A DNA stretch of 64,000 bases from Pradoshia sp. D12 (GTDB lineage: Bacteria > Bacillota > Bacilli > Bacillales > Pradoshiaceae). The stretch lies in contig NZ_CP044545.1 of NCBI RefSeq assembly GCF_008935075.1, forward strand, positions 3,165,587 through 3,229,586, in the 5' to 3' direction. Both the position numbers and the translations under genes were made by a program. The notes beneath the pieces were generated by a model. The model was not told where the DNA came from and did no database searches. It saw nothing but the letters and a program-made list of their open reading frames with translations. Shown here one piece after another: positions 1-8,541 of this stretch (its first letter is position 1; each line of letters starts with the position of its first letter).

Positions 1-299
1 TCGAGCTTTTCTGTATAATCGGGAAAGTTCAGTGGATTTTCCGATATCATCCCCCGATCGTACTCCTCAAAAGACCCTTTATCCATTAAATTGCTTAAAC
101 GTTCAACTGCACTCATCGGGTGGTGATAACCACATTTAGGACAAACTTTATCATTTTTTAATATTTCTTTAGAGTATTTAATAGTTTTACAAGACGGACA
201 TTTCATCATAATTCCTTCAGGCACATCTTGATTTGCTTTATCAGAAGGAATGGTTGCATACTTTTTCTTTTTTGTACGAGAAAACATGTCTTTCAACAA
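1..299 (-). CDS. accD: Acetyl-CoA carboxylase carboxyltransferase beta subunit, N-terminal part
   Basis: AccD is the zinc-ribbon subunit of the carboxyltransferase that moves the carboxyl group from carboxybiotin to acetyl-CoA, the committed step of fatty acid synthesis. Only about 99 N-terminal codons lie in the window and the rest is cut by the left edge. A Cys-x2-Cys-x15-Cys-x2-Cys zinc ribbon is visible at about residues 34-56. I place the start at a TTG (base 299) because it gives the MLKD N-terminus usual in Bacillus and has an AAAGGGG ribosome binding site 11 bases upstream; an internal ATG four codons later is the alternative. In relatives accA follows, outside this window. Confidence 0.93.
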   Translation of the reverse strand, partial: MLKDMFSRTKKKKYATIPSDKANQDVPEGIMMKCPSCKTIKYSKEILKNDKVCPKCGYHHPMSAVERLSNLMDKGSFEEYDRGMISENPLNFPDYTEKL

Positions 300-612
300 A
301 ACTCTCGATCCCCTTTCGTAATACAGTACATCAATGGTTCATAAATAAACCTTACTGATTTTCTCATCAGCCAGTGATTACTGAAACCACCTTGTCCATT
401 ATACCTGCCATCCCATCAGATATATACAGACTATGGTAATAGGACAAACTACTTGCACATTATTGAAGTCCTATCTTATCTACATACAAGAAACACATCT
501 TTGAAAAATCATATCCTTACCGACCAATAGGACAAATCATATGCATCTTCATTAACCCTTATGTCTTAGTAAATCTATAAACCTTAATTGCAAGCAATGG
601 AAAGTTTATAAA
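300..612. promoter_or_regulatory. Upstream region of accD
   Basis: About 310 bases without a gene lie between accD and the terminator of the upstream operon, so the accDA promoter must be here. The 11-mer AATAGGACAAA occurs twice in the same orientation (438-448 and 526-536), with an inverted GTCCTAT at 468-474. I do not recognise the motif. It could be an operator, or chance in AT-rich DNA. No convincing -35/-10 pair could be fixed. Confidence 0.35.
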
Positions 613-656
613 ATTGGCCTTATATAGTTTACAAAACGTACCTATATAAGGCCAAT
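613..656 (-). terminator. Terminator of the malic enzyme/GntR operon
   Basis: A perfect 15-bp inverted repeat (613-627 and 642-656) with a 14-base loop lies just downstream of the GntR-type gene. On the minus strand it is followed by a T-rich but not pure T stretch, so it is a moderately strong intrinsic terminator. Confidence 0.75.
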
Positions 657-672
657 ATACTACAGATATCTA

Positions 673-1311
673 TTATTCACTTTTCGCAGTAGCTCTGATT
701 TTTGTATCATATATTTCAAGTGCTTGATCTTTTTCCCCGTTTTCCATTAAAGCAGCTAAAATAATATATTGCTTTCGGTCTTGAATGGAGAATTCATAGC
801 CAGATGCTTTACAGTAACTGTTTACCGTTTTCCAAATTCTTTCCATCAATCGATTGTCAGTCAAACTGGCTAATTGAGAGAAGTAAGCCTCGTCCGTAAA
901 TGAGTTGGTTCTAGCCCAATTATAGAGATCTTTAATAGTCTCAGGATTTTTACGGTTGTATTCGGACATTATACGTATACAATCTTTTTCTAACAACAAT
1001 TTCACTTCAATCAAATCTTCTTTTGTTTTACCTTCTAAAATGAAAAATGAGCCAAGTAATTCAACAAGCTTATGCTCTTGAAAATCATGAATGAATGTTC
1101 CTTCTCCTCTTCTTGTTTCAATCAATCCCAAAAGCTCCAACGCTCTTAAAGCTTCTCTGACTGAGGAACGGCCAACATTTAAGCGGTCAGACAGCTCCCG
1201 TTCAGAGGGGATTTTATCACCTGGAACAAGATGATCCTCTTCAATCATTCTTTGCAGCTTGCGAACTATTTCTAAATATACTTTTGGCTGTCCTTCAGTT
1301 TGTAATTCCAT
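673..1311 (-). CDS. FadR/GntR-family transcriptional regulator
   Basis: This 212-residue protein has a winged helix-turn-helix at about residues 10-75, with the GntR signature (ELSDRLNVGRSSVREAL, then a GEGTFI wing), followed by a helical domain consistent with FCD-type ligand binding. The family senses organic acids or acyl-CoAs. The gene starts 6 bases after the malic enzyme stop, with its ribosome binding site in the end of that gene, so the two are co-transcribed and probably translationally coupled. I infer that it regulates malate/pyruvate use or the neighbouring accDA operon. The ligand cannot be read from the sequence. As I recall, B. subtilis has no such gene here, but other Bacillaceae do. 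Confidence 0.85.
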   Translation of the reverse strand: MELQTEGQPKVYLEIVRKLQRMIEEDHLVPGDKIPSERELSDRLNVGRSSVREALRALELLGLIETRRGEGTFIHDFQEHKLVELLGSFFILEGKTKEDLIEVKLLLEKDCIRIMSEYNRKNPETIKDLYNWARTNSFTDEAYFSQLASLTDNRLMERIWKTVNSYCKASGYEFSIQDRKQYIILAALMENGEKDQALEIYDTKIRATAKSE

Positions 1312-1317
1312 CTGTCA

Positions 1318-2556
1318 TCACTCACTTTTTCCAATGGATGATAGTAATTCTGTCTTCTTTCTGATTTCTTCCGGATCAACTTTTAATCTTGCAACCCCTG
1401 TTTCCATCGCCGCTTTTGCTACTGCAGCAGCTACTGCCGGAGCAACTCGCGGGTCAAAAGGAGCAGGGATTACATAATCCGTTTGCAGCTCTTCATCTGT
1501 AATTAGATTTGCAATCGCCTCAACGGCTGCAACTTTCATTTTCTCATTAATATGAGTTGCTCTTACATCCAGAGCCCCTCGAAAAATTCCCGGAAAGGCT
1601 AAAACATTGTTTACCTGGTTGGGGAAATCGGATCTACCAGTTCCTACGACTGCCGCACCTGCTTCTTTAGCCAATTCTGGCATAATTTCGGGAACTGGAT
1701 TGGCCATCGCAAAAATGACTGGATCTGAGGCCATTGATTTAATCATTTCAGGAGTTAGCGCGCCTGCAACCGAAACACCGATAAAAACATCTGCATCTTT
1801 AATGACGTCCTCAAGACTGCCTTCCAAATGATCACGATTTGTATATTTAGCCACCTCTGCTTTTACAGCATTCATACCATATGGGCGTTCTTCATAAATC
1901 GCACCCTTGCTATCACACATAATTAAATCGCGTACACCAAAGTGATATAGTAGCTTAATAATGGCAATACCGGCAGCACCAGCGCCATTTGCAACCACTT
2001 TAATCTCAGACATTTTCTTATTGGAAAGCTTCAAGGCATTAACAAGACCTGCAACCGTTACAATTGCTGTACCGTGCTGATCGTCATGGAAAACAGGGAT
2101 ATTCGTTTCTTTTTTCAATCTTTCTTCAATGACAAAACAATTTGGAGCCGCAATATCTTCTAAATTAATTCCGCCAAAAGTTGGTTCAAGTAATTTTACT
2201 GTCTCCACAATTTTATCTACGTCGTTCGTATTTAGACAGATTGGAAAAGCATCGACTCCTGCAAACCCCTTAAATAATAATGCTTTTCCTTCCATCACAG
2301 GGAGGGCAGCTTCCGGACCAATATTGCCGAGTCCAAGCACTGCTGTACCATCTGATACTACGGCTACCATATTGCCCTTGAAAGTATATTCATATACTGT
2401 TTCCGGTTTATCATGTATAGCTTTACACGGTTCAGCTACACCTGGAGAATATGCCAGGCTTAAATCGTGTGCATTCCGCAGAGGTACCTTGGCCACTGTT
2501 TCCAATTTCCCCTTATTTAAACGGTGCATATGCAACGCTTCTTCTCTTAAAGTCAA
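1318..2556 (-). CDS. ytsJ: NAD(P)-dependent malic enzyme
   Basis: Malic enzyme oxidatively decarboxylates malate to pyruvate and CO2 with reduction of NAD(P). The 412-residue protein begins with the conserved SLAYSPGVAEPC region, contains the DGTAVLGLGNIGP and FHDDQHGT motifs, and has a GAGAAGIAI dinucleotide-binding loop near residue 190. Length and order match the short bacterial malic enzymes without a phosphotransacetylase domain; YtsJ is the NADP-preferring form of B. subtilis. Translation starts at a TTG, supported by homology to the MSLREEALH start of relatives; the upstream site is only a weak GGGGTG. It lies 100 bases downstream of dnaE with no clear terminator between, and is followed by the GntR-type gene. 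Confidence 0.93.
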   Translation of the reverse strand: MTLREEALHMHRLNKGKLETVAKVPLRNAHDLSLAYSPGVAEPCKAIHDKPETVYEYTFKGNMVAVVSDGTAVLGLGNIGPEAALPVMEGKALLFKGFAGVDAFPICLNTNDVDKIVETVKLLEPTFGGINLEDIAAPNCFVIEERLKKETNIPVFHDDQHGTAIVTVAGLVNALKLSNKKMSEIKVVANGAGAAGIAIIKLLYHFGVRDLIMCDSKGAIYEERPYGMNAVKAEVAKYTNRDHLEGSLEDVIKDADVFIGVSVAGALTPEMIKSMASDPVIFAMANPVPEIMPELAKEAGAAVVGTGRSDFPNQVNNVLAFPGIFRGALDVRATHINEKMKVAAVEAIANLITDEELQTDYVIPAPFDPRVAPAVAAAVAKAAMETGVARLKVDPEEIRKKTELLSSIGKSE

Positions 2557-2658
2557 TTACCCACACCCCACTTTTTATCATACGATACATTTTATCCCAC
2601 TTCTGGTATGACCAAAATTATACTGTAAATATATCACAATATTCTGTCTTGTACATAG

Positions 2659-5600
2659 TTAATCTTCTTTAATCAGGACATTTCCTTCTCCTATAATTCT
2701 TTCTAAATCTTTCAGTAGGGCGGGAGTAGGGTTCACCCAGTTTTCCTTGGATAATTGAATAGTTTTTGTATCTTTTTCGTAATATATATACACCTTTGTG
2801 TTCCCACGATATTGAATCAAAACATTACGAATAGCTGTTAAGGTTTTATTGGTTTGAACATTTGGAGCAACCTTAATATAGACGGATTTAAAAAGTTCCT
2901 TTATTTTCGGTATATCATTCTCTAAATCATAAAGATTTTGTGTGATAAATTGTTTCTTCCCATTGCGCTCCTCCAGCTTTCCTTCTATTAAAACTAAATT
3001 TCCTTCTTTTAAAATGGATGAATATTGCTTGTACACATTTGGAAAAGTAACCCCTTCCATATCACCCGTTTCATCACTTAGAAGCAGAAAAGCCATATTT
3101 TCGCCTTTCTTTGTACGGATCAGTTTAACAGATTGAATATAAGCACCAACAAATCCTGTTGAATTCAGTGGAAAATTGGACAGAGGAAGTGCTCCTGCAT
3201 GTTTTAATAAAGGTCTTGAACCGCTGATTGGGTGGTCGGATAAATATAAGCCGAGAACTTCTTTTTCTTTTTGTAACTTTTTGTCCGTTGGCATCGGGTC
3301 GACTACTACATATTTCGGTTTAATGAACATATCATCAGCATCAAAAAAACCAACTTCTCCTGAATCAGGACGAACCAATTCAGCATGCTCCAGTGCCACA
3401 TCTATGCTTGCCAAAATACTTGCACGATCCATTTTAAACTCGTCAAATGCACCCGCGTAACATAAATTTTCCAATACTTTTCTGTTTATGATACGGGAAG
3501 GAATACGTATACAAACATCAAATAGATCTTCAAATGGGCCATTTTTACGAGCTGCAACCAGTTCTTTTAAGACGGAAGCTCCAATGCCCTTCACAGCTGC
3601 CAGACTGTAACGCACCCCTTTATCTCCTTCAAGAATAAACGGGAAATGACTTTTATTGATTGATGGCGGATAGACTATATAATCTTTTGACTTTAATTCC
3701 TGAACGTATTGAGCTATTTTATCATCGTTTCCAATTACAGATGTCATCAACCCTGCCATAAAGCTGCGCAAATAATTTGCCTTTAAATAGGCTAACTGAT
3801 ATGCAATTAGGCTGTAAGCGACTGCATGACTCCTATTAAACCCATAATTTGCGAACCGGACGATTAAGTCATATACTTCATTTGCCGTATGCTGTTCGTG
3901 CCCTCTAGCCATAGCCCCTTTTACAAAATGAGCTCTTTGTTCATCGAGAACGTCTTTTTTCTTCTTACTTACAGCTCTTCTCAGCAAATCAGCTTCTCCT
4001 AAGCTGAAACCGGCCATTGTCGAAGCAATCTGGATTATTTGTTCCTGATACACAATGATCCCGTAGGTAGGCTTCAGAATTGTTTCCAATTCAGTAATAG
4101 GAAAAGTAATAGGTTCAATTCCATGTTTACGATTTATGAATGTCGGGATATTATCCATAGGGCCCGGCCTATACAGGGCATTGACCGCTACCAAATCCTC
4201 AAAAACAGTGGGTTTTAGCTTTTTAAGGACATTTTGCATGCCAGCTGATTCAAACTGAAAAATCCCTGATGTTAGTCCCTTACTTAATAACTCAAATGTG
4301 GCCGTGTCATCCAATGGAATCTGACTTAACTGAATCTTCTTACCCGATGAACGATTTACCTGTCTCACAATCTGATCAAGCAAAGTTAAATTTCGGAGTC
4401 CGAGAAAATCCATTTTCAAAAGACCAATTTCTTCTAAAATTTCCATCGGGAACTGGGTCAAATAAACACCCTCATGCCCTTCCTGAATCGGAATTAAATC
4501 GGTCAGCGGTTGATCGGTAATAATTACCCCTGCGGCATGTATGGATGTATGTCTTGGAAGCCCTTCCCACTTCTTGGCGATTTCAAAAATCCGCTTATGA
4601 AGTGCAGATTCTGCAATCCATGTACGGAAACGGCTGGATTCAGAATGCGCCAATTGTATGGTCAGTCCGTTAATAGGAGGAAGCGAACGAGATAGCTGGT
4701 CCAACTCCTTCGTGTTCAATCCACAAACTCTGCCCGCATCCCGCAAAGCGGCCTTTGCTCCAAATGTACCAAAGGTTATAATTTGTGCCACATGAATGGG
4801 TCCATATTTCTTTGCTACGTACCGTATCATTTCTTCTCTGCGATTGTCTGGAAAGTCGATATCTATATCAGGCATCGTAATCCTTTCCGGATTCAGAAAC
4901 CTTTCAAACAATAGATTGTATTCAATAGGATCGACATTGGTAATTCCAAGCACATAAGCAACCATCGAACCTGCAGCAGATCCACGTCCAGGACCTGTTA
5001 ATATCCCTTGTTTATTAGCATGATTCATAAAGTCCCAGACAATCAGGAAATAGTCACTGAACCCCATATCAGCAATTACAGTTAATTCATATTCCAATCG
5101 TTCAAAGTGCTTTTTATCGGGAGTTGGATAACGCTTGGCAAATCCTTTTTTGCAAATCTCTATCAAATATTGATGTGCGGACAAATCATTAGGAACGGGA
5201 TACTTTGGAAGTAATTTTTGATTAAACTCTAAGTTTACACAGCATTCTTTGGCTATTTGAATCGTATTTTCAAGAGCAGCCACATCGGATGAGTACCACT
5301 CCATCATTTCAGAACGGCTCGCAAAATGCTTCCTTTCATTCTCAGACAACTCGATTTTATCCAATTCTTCTATCTTTATATTATCTTTTAAACAAGTCAA
5401 TGCTTGATAAGCCAGTGAATCTTCTGGCTTCAAATAACAAATATGGTGAGCTGCAACAAGCTGGGTGTTCGTTTTGTCAGCCAGTTGTTTGATCTTCGCC
5501 CTCTCCATTCCTTCCGTAGACGGTTTAGGCAATGAAAGATAAAAAGATTGATTACCAAACAAGGTTTTATATTTCAAGAGGACTTTTTCTGCAGCTTGCT

Positions 5601-6015
5601 CATTGTGGAAAAGTGTACTTTCAATTTCACCTTCTATTCCCGGTGTAATGGCAATGAGGCCTCTTGCATATCCTTTCAACCATCTGAATGGCAAACCATC
5701 AGGAGACTTCGTTTGAATTGCACTCGATATCTTCATTAGGTTATGATATCCTTCATTATTTTTAGCCAGCAAAATAAGAGGATAACTTTTATGCTCTTCA
5801 TCATCAAATATATCTGCAGTCAAACCTATGATTGGCTTGATTCCCTGTTCCATGCATTCCTTGTAAAAAGACACAGCCCCATACATAACATTTCGATCTG
5901 TTAATGCGATACTGCTGAAACCATTATTCTTTGCCGAGGTAACGATATCCCTGATTGATAACGTACTCTCCAGAAGACTATACGCGCTATATACATGAAG
6001 ATGGATTAATGACAT
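2659..6015 (-). CDS. dnaE: DNA polymerase III alpha subunit DnaE
   Basis: DnaE is the error-prone C-family polymerase of Firmicutes; it extends RNA primers on the lagging strand before PolC takes over. The 1118-residue length matches the B. subtilis enzyme (about 1115). An N-terminal PHP domain begins with HLHVYSAYSLLES. The palm domain carries GPGRGSAAGS and the PDIDIDF catalytic aspartates around residues 340-390. Helix-hairpin-helix and OB-fold regions follow (the OB fold at about residues 970-1050). It is transcribed divergently from the ytrHI sporulation pair. No truncation or frameshift is visible. Confidence 0.97.
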   Translation of the reverse strand: MSLIHLHVYSAYSLLESTLSIRDIVTSAKNNGFSSIALTDRNVMYGAVSFYKECMEQGIKPIIGLTADIFDDEEHKSYPLILLAKNNEGYHNLMKISSAIQTKSPDGLPFRWLKGYARGLIAITPGIEGEIESTLFHNEQAAEKVLLKYKTLFGNQSFYLSLPKPSTEGMERAKIKQLADKTNTQLVAAHHICYLKPEDSLAYQALTCLKDNIKIEELDKIELSENERKHFASRSEMMEWYSSDVAALENTIQIAKECCVNLEFNQKLLPKYPVPNDLSAHQYLIEICKKGFAKRYPTPDKKHFERLEYELTVIADMGFSDYFLIVWDFMNHANKQGILTGPGRGSAAGSMVAYVLGITNVDPIEYNLLFERFLNPERITMPDIDIDFPDNRREEMIRYVAKKYGPIHVAQIITFGTFGAKAALRDAGRVCGLNTKELDQLSRSLPPINGLTIQLAHSESSRFRTWIAESALHKRIFEIAKKWEGLPRHTSIHAAGVIITDQPLTDLIPIQEGHEGVYLTQFPMEILEEIGLLKMDFLGLRNLTLLDQIVRQVNRSSGKKIQLSQIPLDDTATFELLSKGLTSGIFQFESAGMQNVLKKLKPTVFEDLVAVNALYRPGPMDNIPTFINRKHGIEPITFPITELETILKPTYGIIVYQEQIIQIASTMAGFSLGEADLLRRAVSKKKKDVLDEQRAHFVKGAMARGHEQHTANEVYDLIVRFANYGFNRSHAVAYSLIAYQLAYLKANYLRSFMAGLMTSVIGNDDKIAQYVQELKSKDYIVYPPSINKSHFPFILEGDKGVRYSLAAVKGIGASVLKELVAARKNGPFEDLFDVCIRIPSRIINRKVLENLCYAGAFDEFKMDRASILASIDVALEHAELVRPDSGEVGFFDADDMFIKPKYVVVDPMPTDKKLQKEKEVLGLYLSDHPISGSRPLLKHAGALPLSNFPLNSTGFVGAYIQSVKLIRTKKGENMAFLLLSDETGDMEGVTFPNVYKQYSSILKEGNLVLIEGKLEERNGKKQFITQNLYDLENDIPKIKELFKSVYIKVAPNVQTNKTLTAIRNVLIQYRGNTKVYIYYEKDTKTIQLSKENWVNPTPALLKDLERIIGEGNVLIKED

Positions 6016-6141
6016 TCTTTCGTCACATCCTTGTTATCATTTTTGTATTTAGGAGAAATTCTCTCTTATTCTCTATTATAGAAGTCCAATGCTCAAAAAG
6101 AAAATATGTTCGATGCAAGTTGAAAAACTTTTTAGCCTAAT

Positions 6142-6171
6142 TACATATTACTCATCCCTCCCTCATATATA
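6142..6171 (+). promoter_or_regulatory. Sigma-E-type promoter of ytrHI
   Basis: A -35 like TACATATT (6142-6149) is separated by 14 bases from a -10 like CATATATA (6164-6171). This fits the mother-cell sigma-E pattern (ATATT, 14-15 bases, CATACA-T). It lies 26 bases upstream of ytrH, and the B. subtilis ytrHI operon is known to be sigma-E controlled. Confidence 0.75.
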
Positions 6172-6197
6172 TGTAAAAAACAAAAAGGACGAGGTAA

Positions 6198-6533
6198 ATG
6201 AACCAGGCTTTCTTACCAGCATTTATAAACAGTTTCTTCATTTCATTTGGCGTACTGCTTGGCGGATCTTTGATCGGTGGACTGGCTGCTTTCATAACAG
6301 GTCAACCCCCATTAACTCAAGTGTTTCGCCTATCCGAGGGTTTAAGAATTTGGGCTATTGTGGCAGCTATTGGCGGAACTTTCGATGCGGTCTATTCATT
6401 TGAACGAGGAATCTTTCATGGTGCGACAAAAGATTTATTCAAACAAATCCTGATTATTATTTCAGCCCTTGGAGGAGCTCAAGCCGGTGCTCTCATTATC
6501 CAATGGCTGACACAGGAGCAGTTAAATCCATGA
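6198..6533 (+). CDS. ytrH: Sporulation membrane protein YtrH
   Basis: A 111-residue integral membrane protein with three hydrophobic segments (about residues 8-34, 48-68 and 82-104). YtrH and YtrI are required for efficient sporulation in B. subtilis, apparently for proper cortex formation; their biochemical role is unknown. The gene has a sigma-E-like promoter upstream and ends in a 4-base overlap (ATGA) with ytrI, which implies translational coupling. The ribosome binding site is AAGGACGAGG. Confidence 0.92.
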   Translation: MNQAFLPAFINSFFISFGVLLGGSLIGGLAAFITGQPPLTQVFRLSEGLRIWAIVAAIGGTFDAVYSFERGIFHGATKDLFKQILIIISALGGAQAGALIIQWLTQEQLNP

Positions 6534-7030
6534 GAATCCCTCCATATTATCGAAATCCCTTATGGCAACGCTTTTTCGCAGGAGTTATTATAGGGGCGAT
6601 CATAAGCTGGGGGCTTTTTTTGTATATGTTCGGTGATCTGCAGGAAAAGCAAATTCAGTTAATAGAAACACAGCAGGATGCTATTAAAGATTTACACGAT
6701 GAGCTTGAAATATGGCAAAATGAATACGAAATTTTAAATAAAAAAAATGAGAGTAAATTACTCGTACAGGAAGTAACCGTTCATATTACAAACTATAAAA
6801 AATACAGATTGGATCCACTCAGTATTTTTGAGGTAGAGCAAAGTATTAAGAAAGATTTCGAAAGCTTATTAGGTAAGGATTTGGAAAGTGTGAGTCATGG
6901 AAAAGAACTCCTTAAAAGAGCAATTATTAATAAGAATATCAAATTAAACGGCAGGCACTATCAATTGGAAGTCCAGGAATTAATTCTATACACGCATATC
7001 GAAATTTCATTGTCGCTCAAACAAATTTAA
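6530..7030 (+). CDS. ytrI: Sporulation membrane protein YtrI
   Basis: I start this gene at the ATG that overlaps the ytrH stop, giving 166 residues beginning MRIPPYYRNPLWQRFF. An upstream in-frame start at 6503 would lie inside ytrH and break similarity to relatives. One transmembrane segment (about residues 15-34) precedes a coiled-coil stretch (about 40-75) and a small soluble domain, so the protein is a bitopic membrane protein. It functions with YtrH in the mother cell during sporulation; the mechanism is unknown. A hairpin terminator follows directly. Confidence 0.92.
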   Translation: MRIPPYYRNPLWQRFFAGVIIGAIISWGLFLYMFGDLQEKQIQLIETQQDAIKDLHDELEIWQNEYEILNKKNESKLLVQEVTVHITNYKKYRLDPLSIFEVEQSIKKDFESLLGKDLESVSHGKELLKRAIINKNIKLNGRHYQLEVQELILYTHIEISLSLKQI

Positions 7031-7066
7031 GAACAGCCGGGTACTCCTCTGGGTACCTGGCTGTTC
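7031..7066. terminator. Bidirectional terminator between ytrI and nrnA
   Basis: A 14-bp stem with one G-T mismatch and an 8-base loop begins at the base after the ytrI stop and sits between two convergent genes. Confidence 0.8.
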
Positions 7067-7073
7067 CACTTAA

Positions 7074-8021
7074 TTATTTGGATCCATAGTTGGAACAAAC
7101 CTGTACGAGATCTGCAAGGACATTATTCATGTCCTCCCAATTGTAAATGGTTGCGCCAGATGCTAAGGGATGCCCGCCTCCATTATATTTCATAGCTACA
7201 CCATTAATAACAGGGCCTTTTGATCTGAGACGAACTCGAATTTCATCATTTTCTTCAATGAAAAATACCCATGCCTTGATTCCCTTTACAGATCCCAAAG
7301 TACTGACAAGTGAAGATGCTCCGGAGGATTTTACACCAAATCGTTCCATGACTTCCTTCGTAATTACGACTACCCCAACTCCTGAATCAATTATTTTAAA
7401 GTTTTCAAAAACATAGCCATTCAAACGAACGACCGCTTCATCAACATCATACATACCATCGTATATATCCGTGCGATTAAATCCGTACTGAATAAGCTCG
7501 CCGGCATACAGAAATGTTTTATCGGTAGTACTTGGATATAAAAATCTACCCGTATCACCTACGATTCCTGCATATAATAATCGCGCTGCCTCCTGATTCA
7601 TTCGTAATCCTTTATCCTTACCGTACTCATATAATTCATAAATCATTTCACTGCAAGAGCTTGCTGATGTATCAACCCACAAAAAATCTCCGTAAGGATC
7701 CTCATTTGGATGATGATCTATTTTAATCAAAAGATCCCCCCTCGTATACCGTTGATCACAGACCCTTTCCTGATTGGCTGTATCACAAACAATCACTAAT
7801 GCTCCTTCATATGCTTCATCCGGAATCACATCAAGTCGCTTTAGAAAATGTAAAGATTCCTCTTCTTGACCAACCATGAATACTTGTTTTTCTGGAAAGG
7901 AATATTTAATGATTTCTCCCAATCCACATTGTGATCCATATGCATCAGGGTCTGGCCGAACATGTCTGTGCAGAATAATCGTATTGTATTTTTTGATTGC
8001 ATCTATAATCTGTTCCTTCAT
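7074..8021 (-). CDS. nrnA: Bifunctional oligoribonuclease / pAp phosphatase NrnA
   Basis: NrnA is a DHH-DHHA1 phosphoesterase that degrades nanoRNAs (2-5 nt) and also dephosphorylates 3'-phosphoadenosine 5'-phosphate. The manganese site is visible as HRHVRPDPDAYGS near the N-terminus, VCDTAN, DHHPNEDPYGD and GIVGDTGRF; the C-terminal DHHA1 domain ends with the substrate-binding GGGHPLASGA. I prefer the ATG at 8021 (315 residues), 7 bases from a GGGAG site, over the adjacent GTG at 8024, which would be too close. It is convergent with ytrHI. Confidence 0.95.
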   Translation of the reverse strand: MKEQIIDAIKKYNTIILHRHVRPDPDAYGSQCGLGEIIKYSFPEKQVFMVGQEEESLHFLKRLDVIPDEAYEGALVIVCDTANQERVCDQRYTRGDLLIKIDHHPNEDPYGDFLWVDTSASSCSEMIYELYEYGKDKGLRMNQEAARLLYAGIVGDTGRFLYPSTTDKTFLYAGELIQYGFNRTDIYDGMYDVDEAVVRLNGYVFENFKIIDSGVGVVVITKEVMERFGVKSSGASSLVSTLGSVKGIKAWVFFIEENDEIRVRLRSKGPVINGVAMKYNGGGHPLASGATIYNWEDMNNVLADLVQVCSNYGSK

Positions 8022-8107
8022 CACTTTTCTCCCTTTATCTTTTGTATTTTTTATGTATGGTCATGCATATGATACCCGCAACCAAGGATAAGGAATCGAA
8101 TTCCAAA

Positions 8108-8137
8108 TTGGTACAATATTTCAATATCTTGTACAAT
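8108..8137 (+). promoter_or_regulatory. Sigma-A-type promoter of ytpI
   Basis: TTGGTA (8108-8113), an 18-base spacer and TACAAT (8132-8137) lie 32 bases upstream of ytpI. The sequence GTACAATAT occurs twice, 20 bases apart. Confidence 0.6.
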
Positions 8138-8169
8138 ATAGGCATACAACCCAATTGGAGGCACAGTGC

Positions 8170-8472
8170 ATGATAATATTTGTATTTTTAATTGTAATGT
8201 CTTTTTCGTTTTTTATTTACTATAAGACAAAATACTTCAGAACCAAGTTACCTATGCAAAGAGCATATCTGTCCGGTAAATCATCCATCTCTTTAGGTGT
8301 ATTTGTTGCTCTTTTCGGTCTTAATCAGCTATTCCTTTTTCATACAACTGTCACCTATATCGTCGCTGCTATTTTTATCATAGTTGGCGGATGGAGTATA
8401 TATGGCGGTGTAAGAATGTATAAATATTATGCTCCCCTTGCTGAGGAAGAATATCAGGCGGCACTAAAATAA
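8170..8472 (+). CDS. ytpI: Small membrane protein YtpI
   Basis: A 100-residue protein with three predicted membrane helices (about residues 1-18, 37-58 and 63-84), matching the YtpI family of Bacillaceae. No biochemical function is known. The ATG at 8170 is chosen because GGAGG lies 8 bases upstream; an earlier in-frame TTG at 8155 overlaps that ribosome binding site. It is monocistronic, with its own promoter and a strong bidirectional terminator. Confidence 0.85.
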   Translation: MIIFVFLIVMSFSFFIYYKTKYFRTKLPMQRAYLSGKSSISLGVFVALFGLNQLFLFHTTVTYIVAAIFIIVGGWSIYGGVRMYKYYAPLAEEEYQAALK

Positions 8473-8500
8473 TCGTATCATAATCATAACGTGAATATGC

Positions 8501-8535
8501 AAAATTGCCTTTATAGCTCCTATAAAGGCAATTTT
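8501..8535. terminator. Bidirectional terminator between ytpI and ytoI
   Basis: A perfect 16-bp inverted repeat (8501-8516 and 8520-8535) with a 3-base loop, A-rich on the left and T-rich on the right, serves the two convergent genes. Confidence 0.92.
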
Positions 8536-8541
8536 TTATCG

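Noticed and set aside
2129-2611. 160-codon frame opposite malic enzyme
   Set aside because: Antisense to the conserved ytsJ, low-complexity Ser/Thr/Pro composition typical of shadow frames.
6089-6403. 104-codon plus-strand frame over ytrH
   Set aside because: It lies in another frame of ytrH, which has the sigma-E promoter, ribosome binding site and coupled ytrI. A shadow frame.
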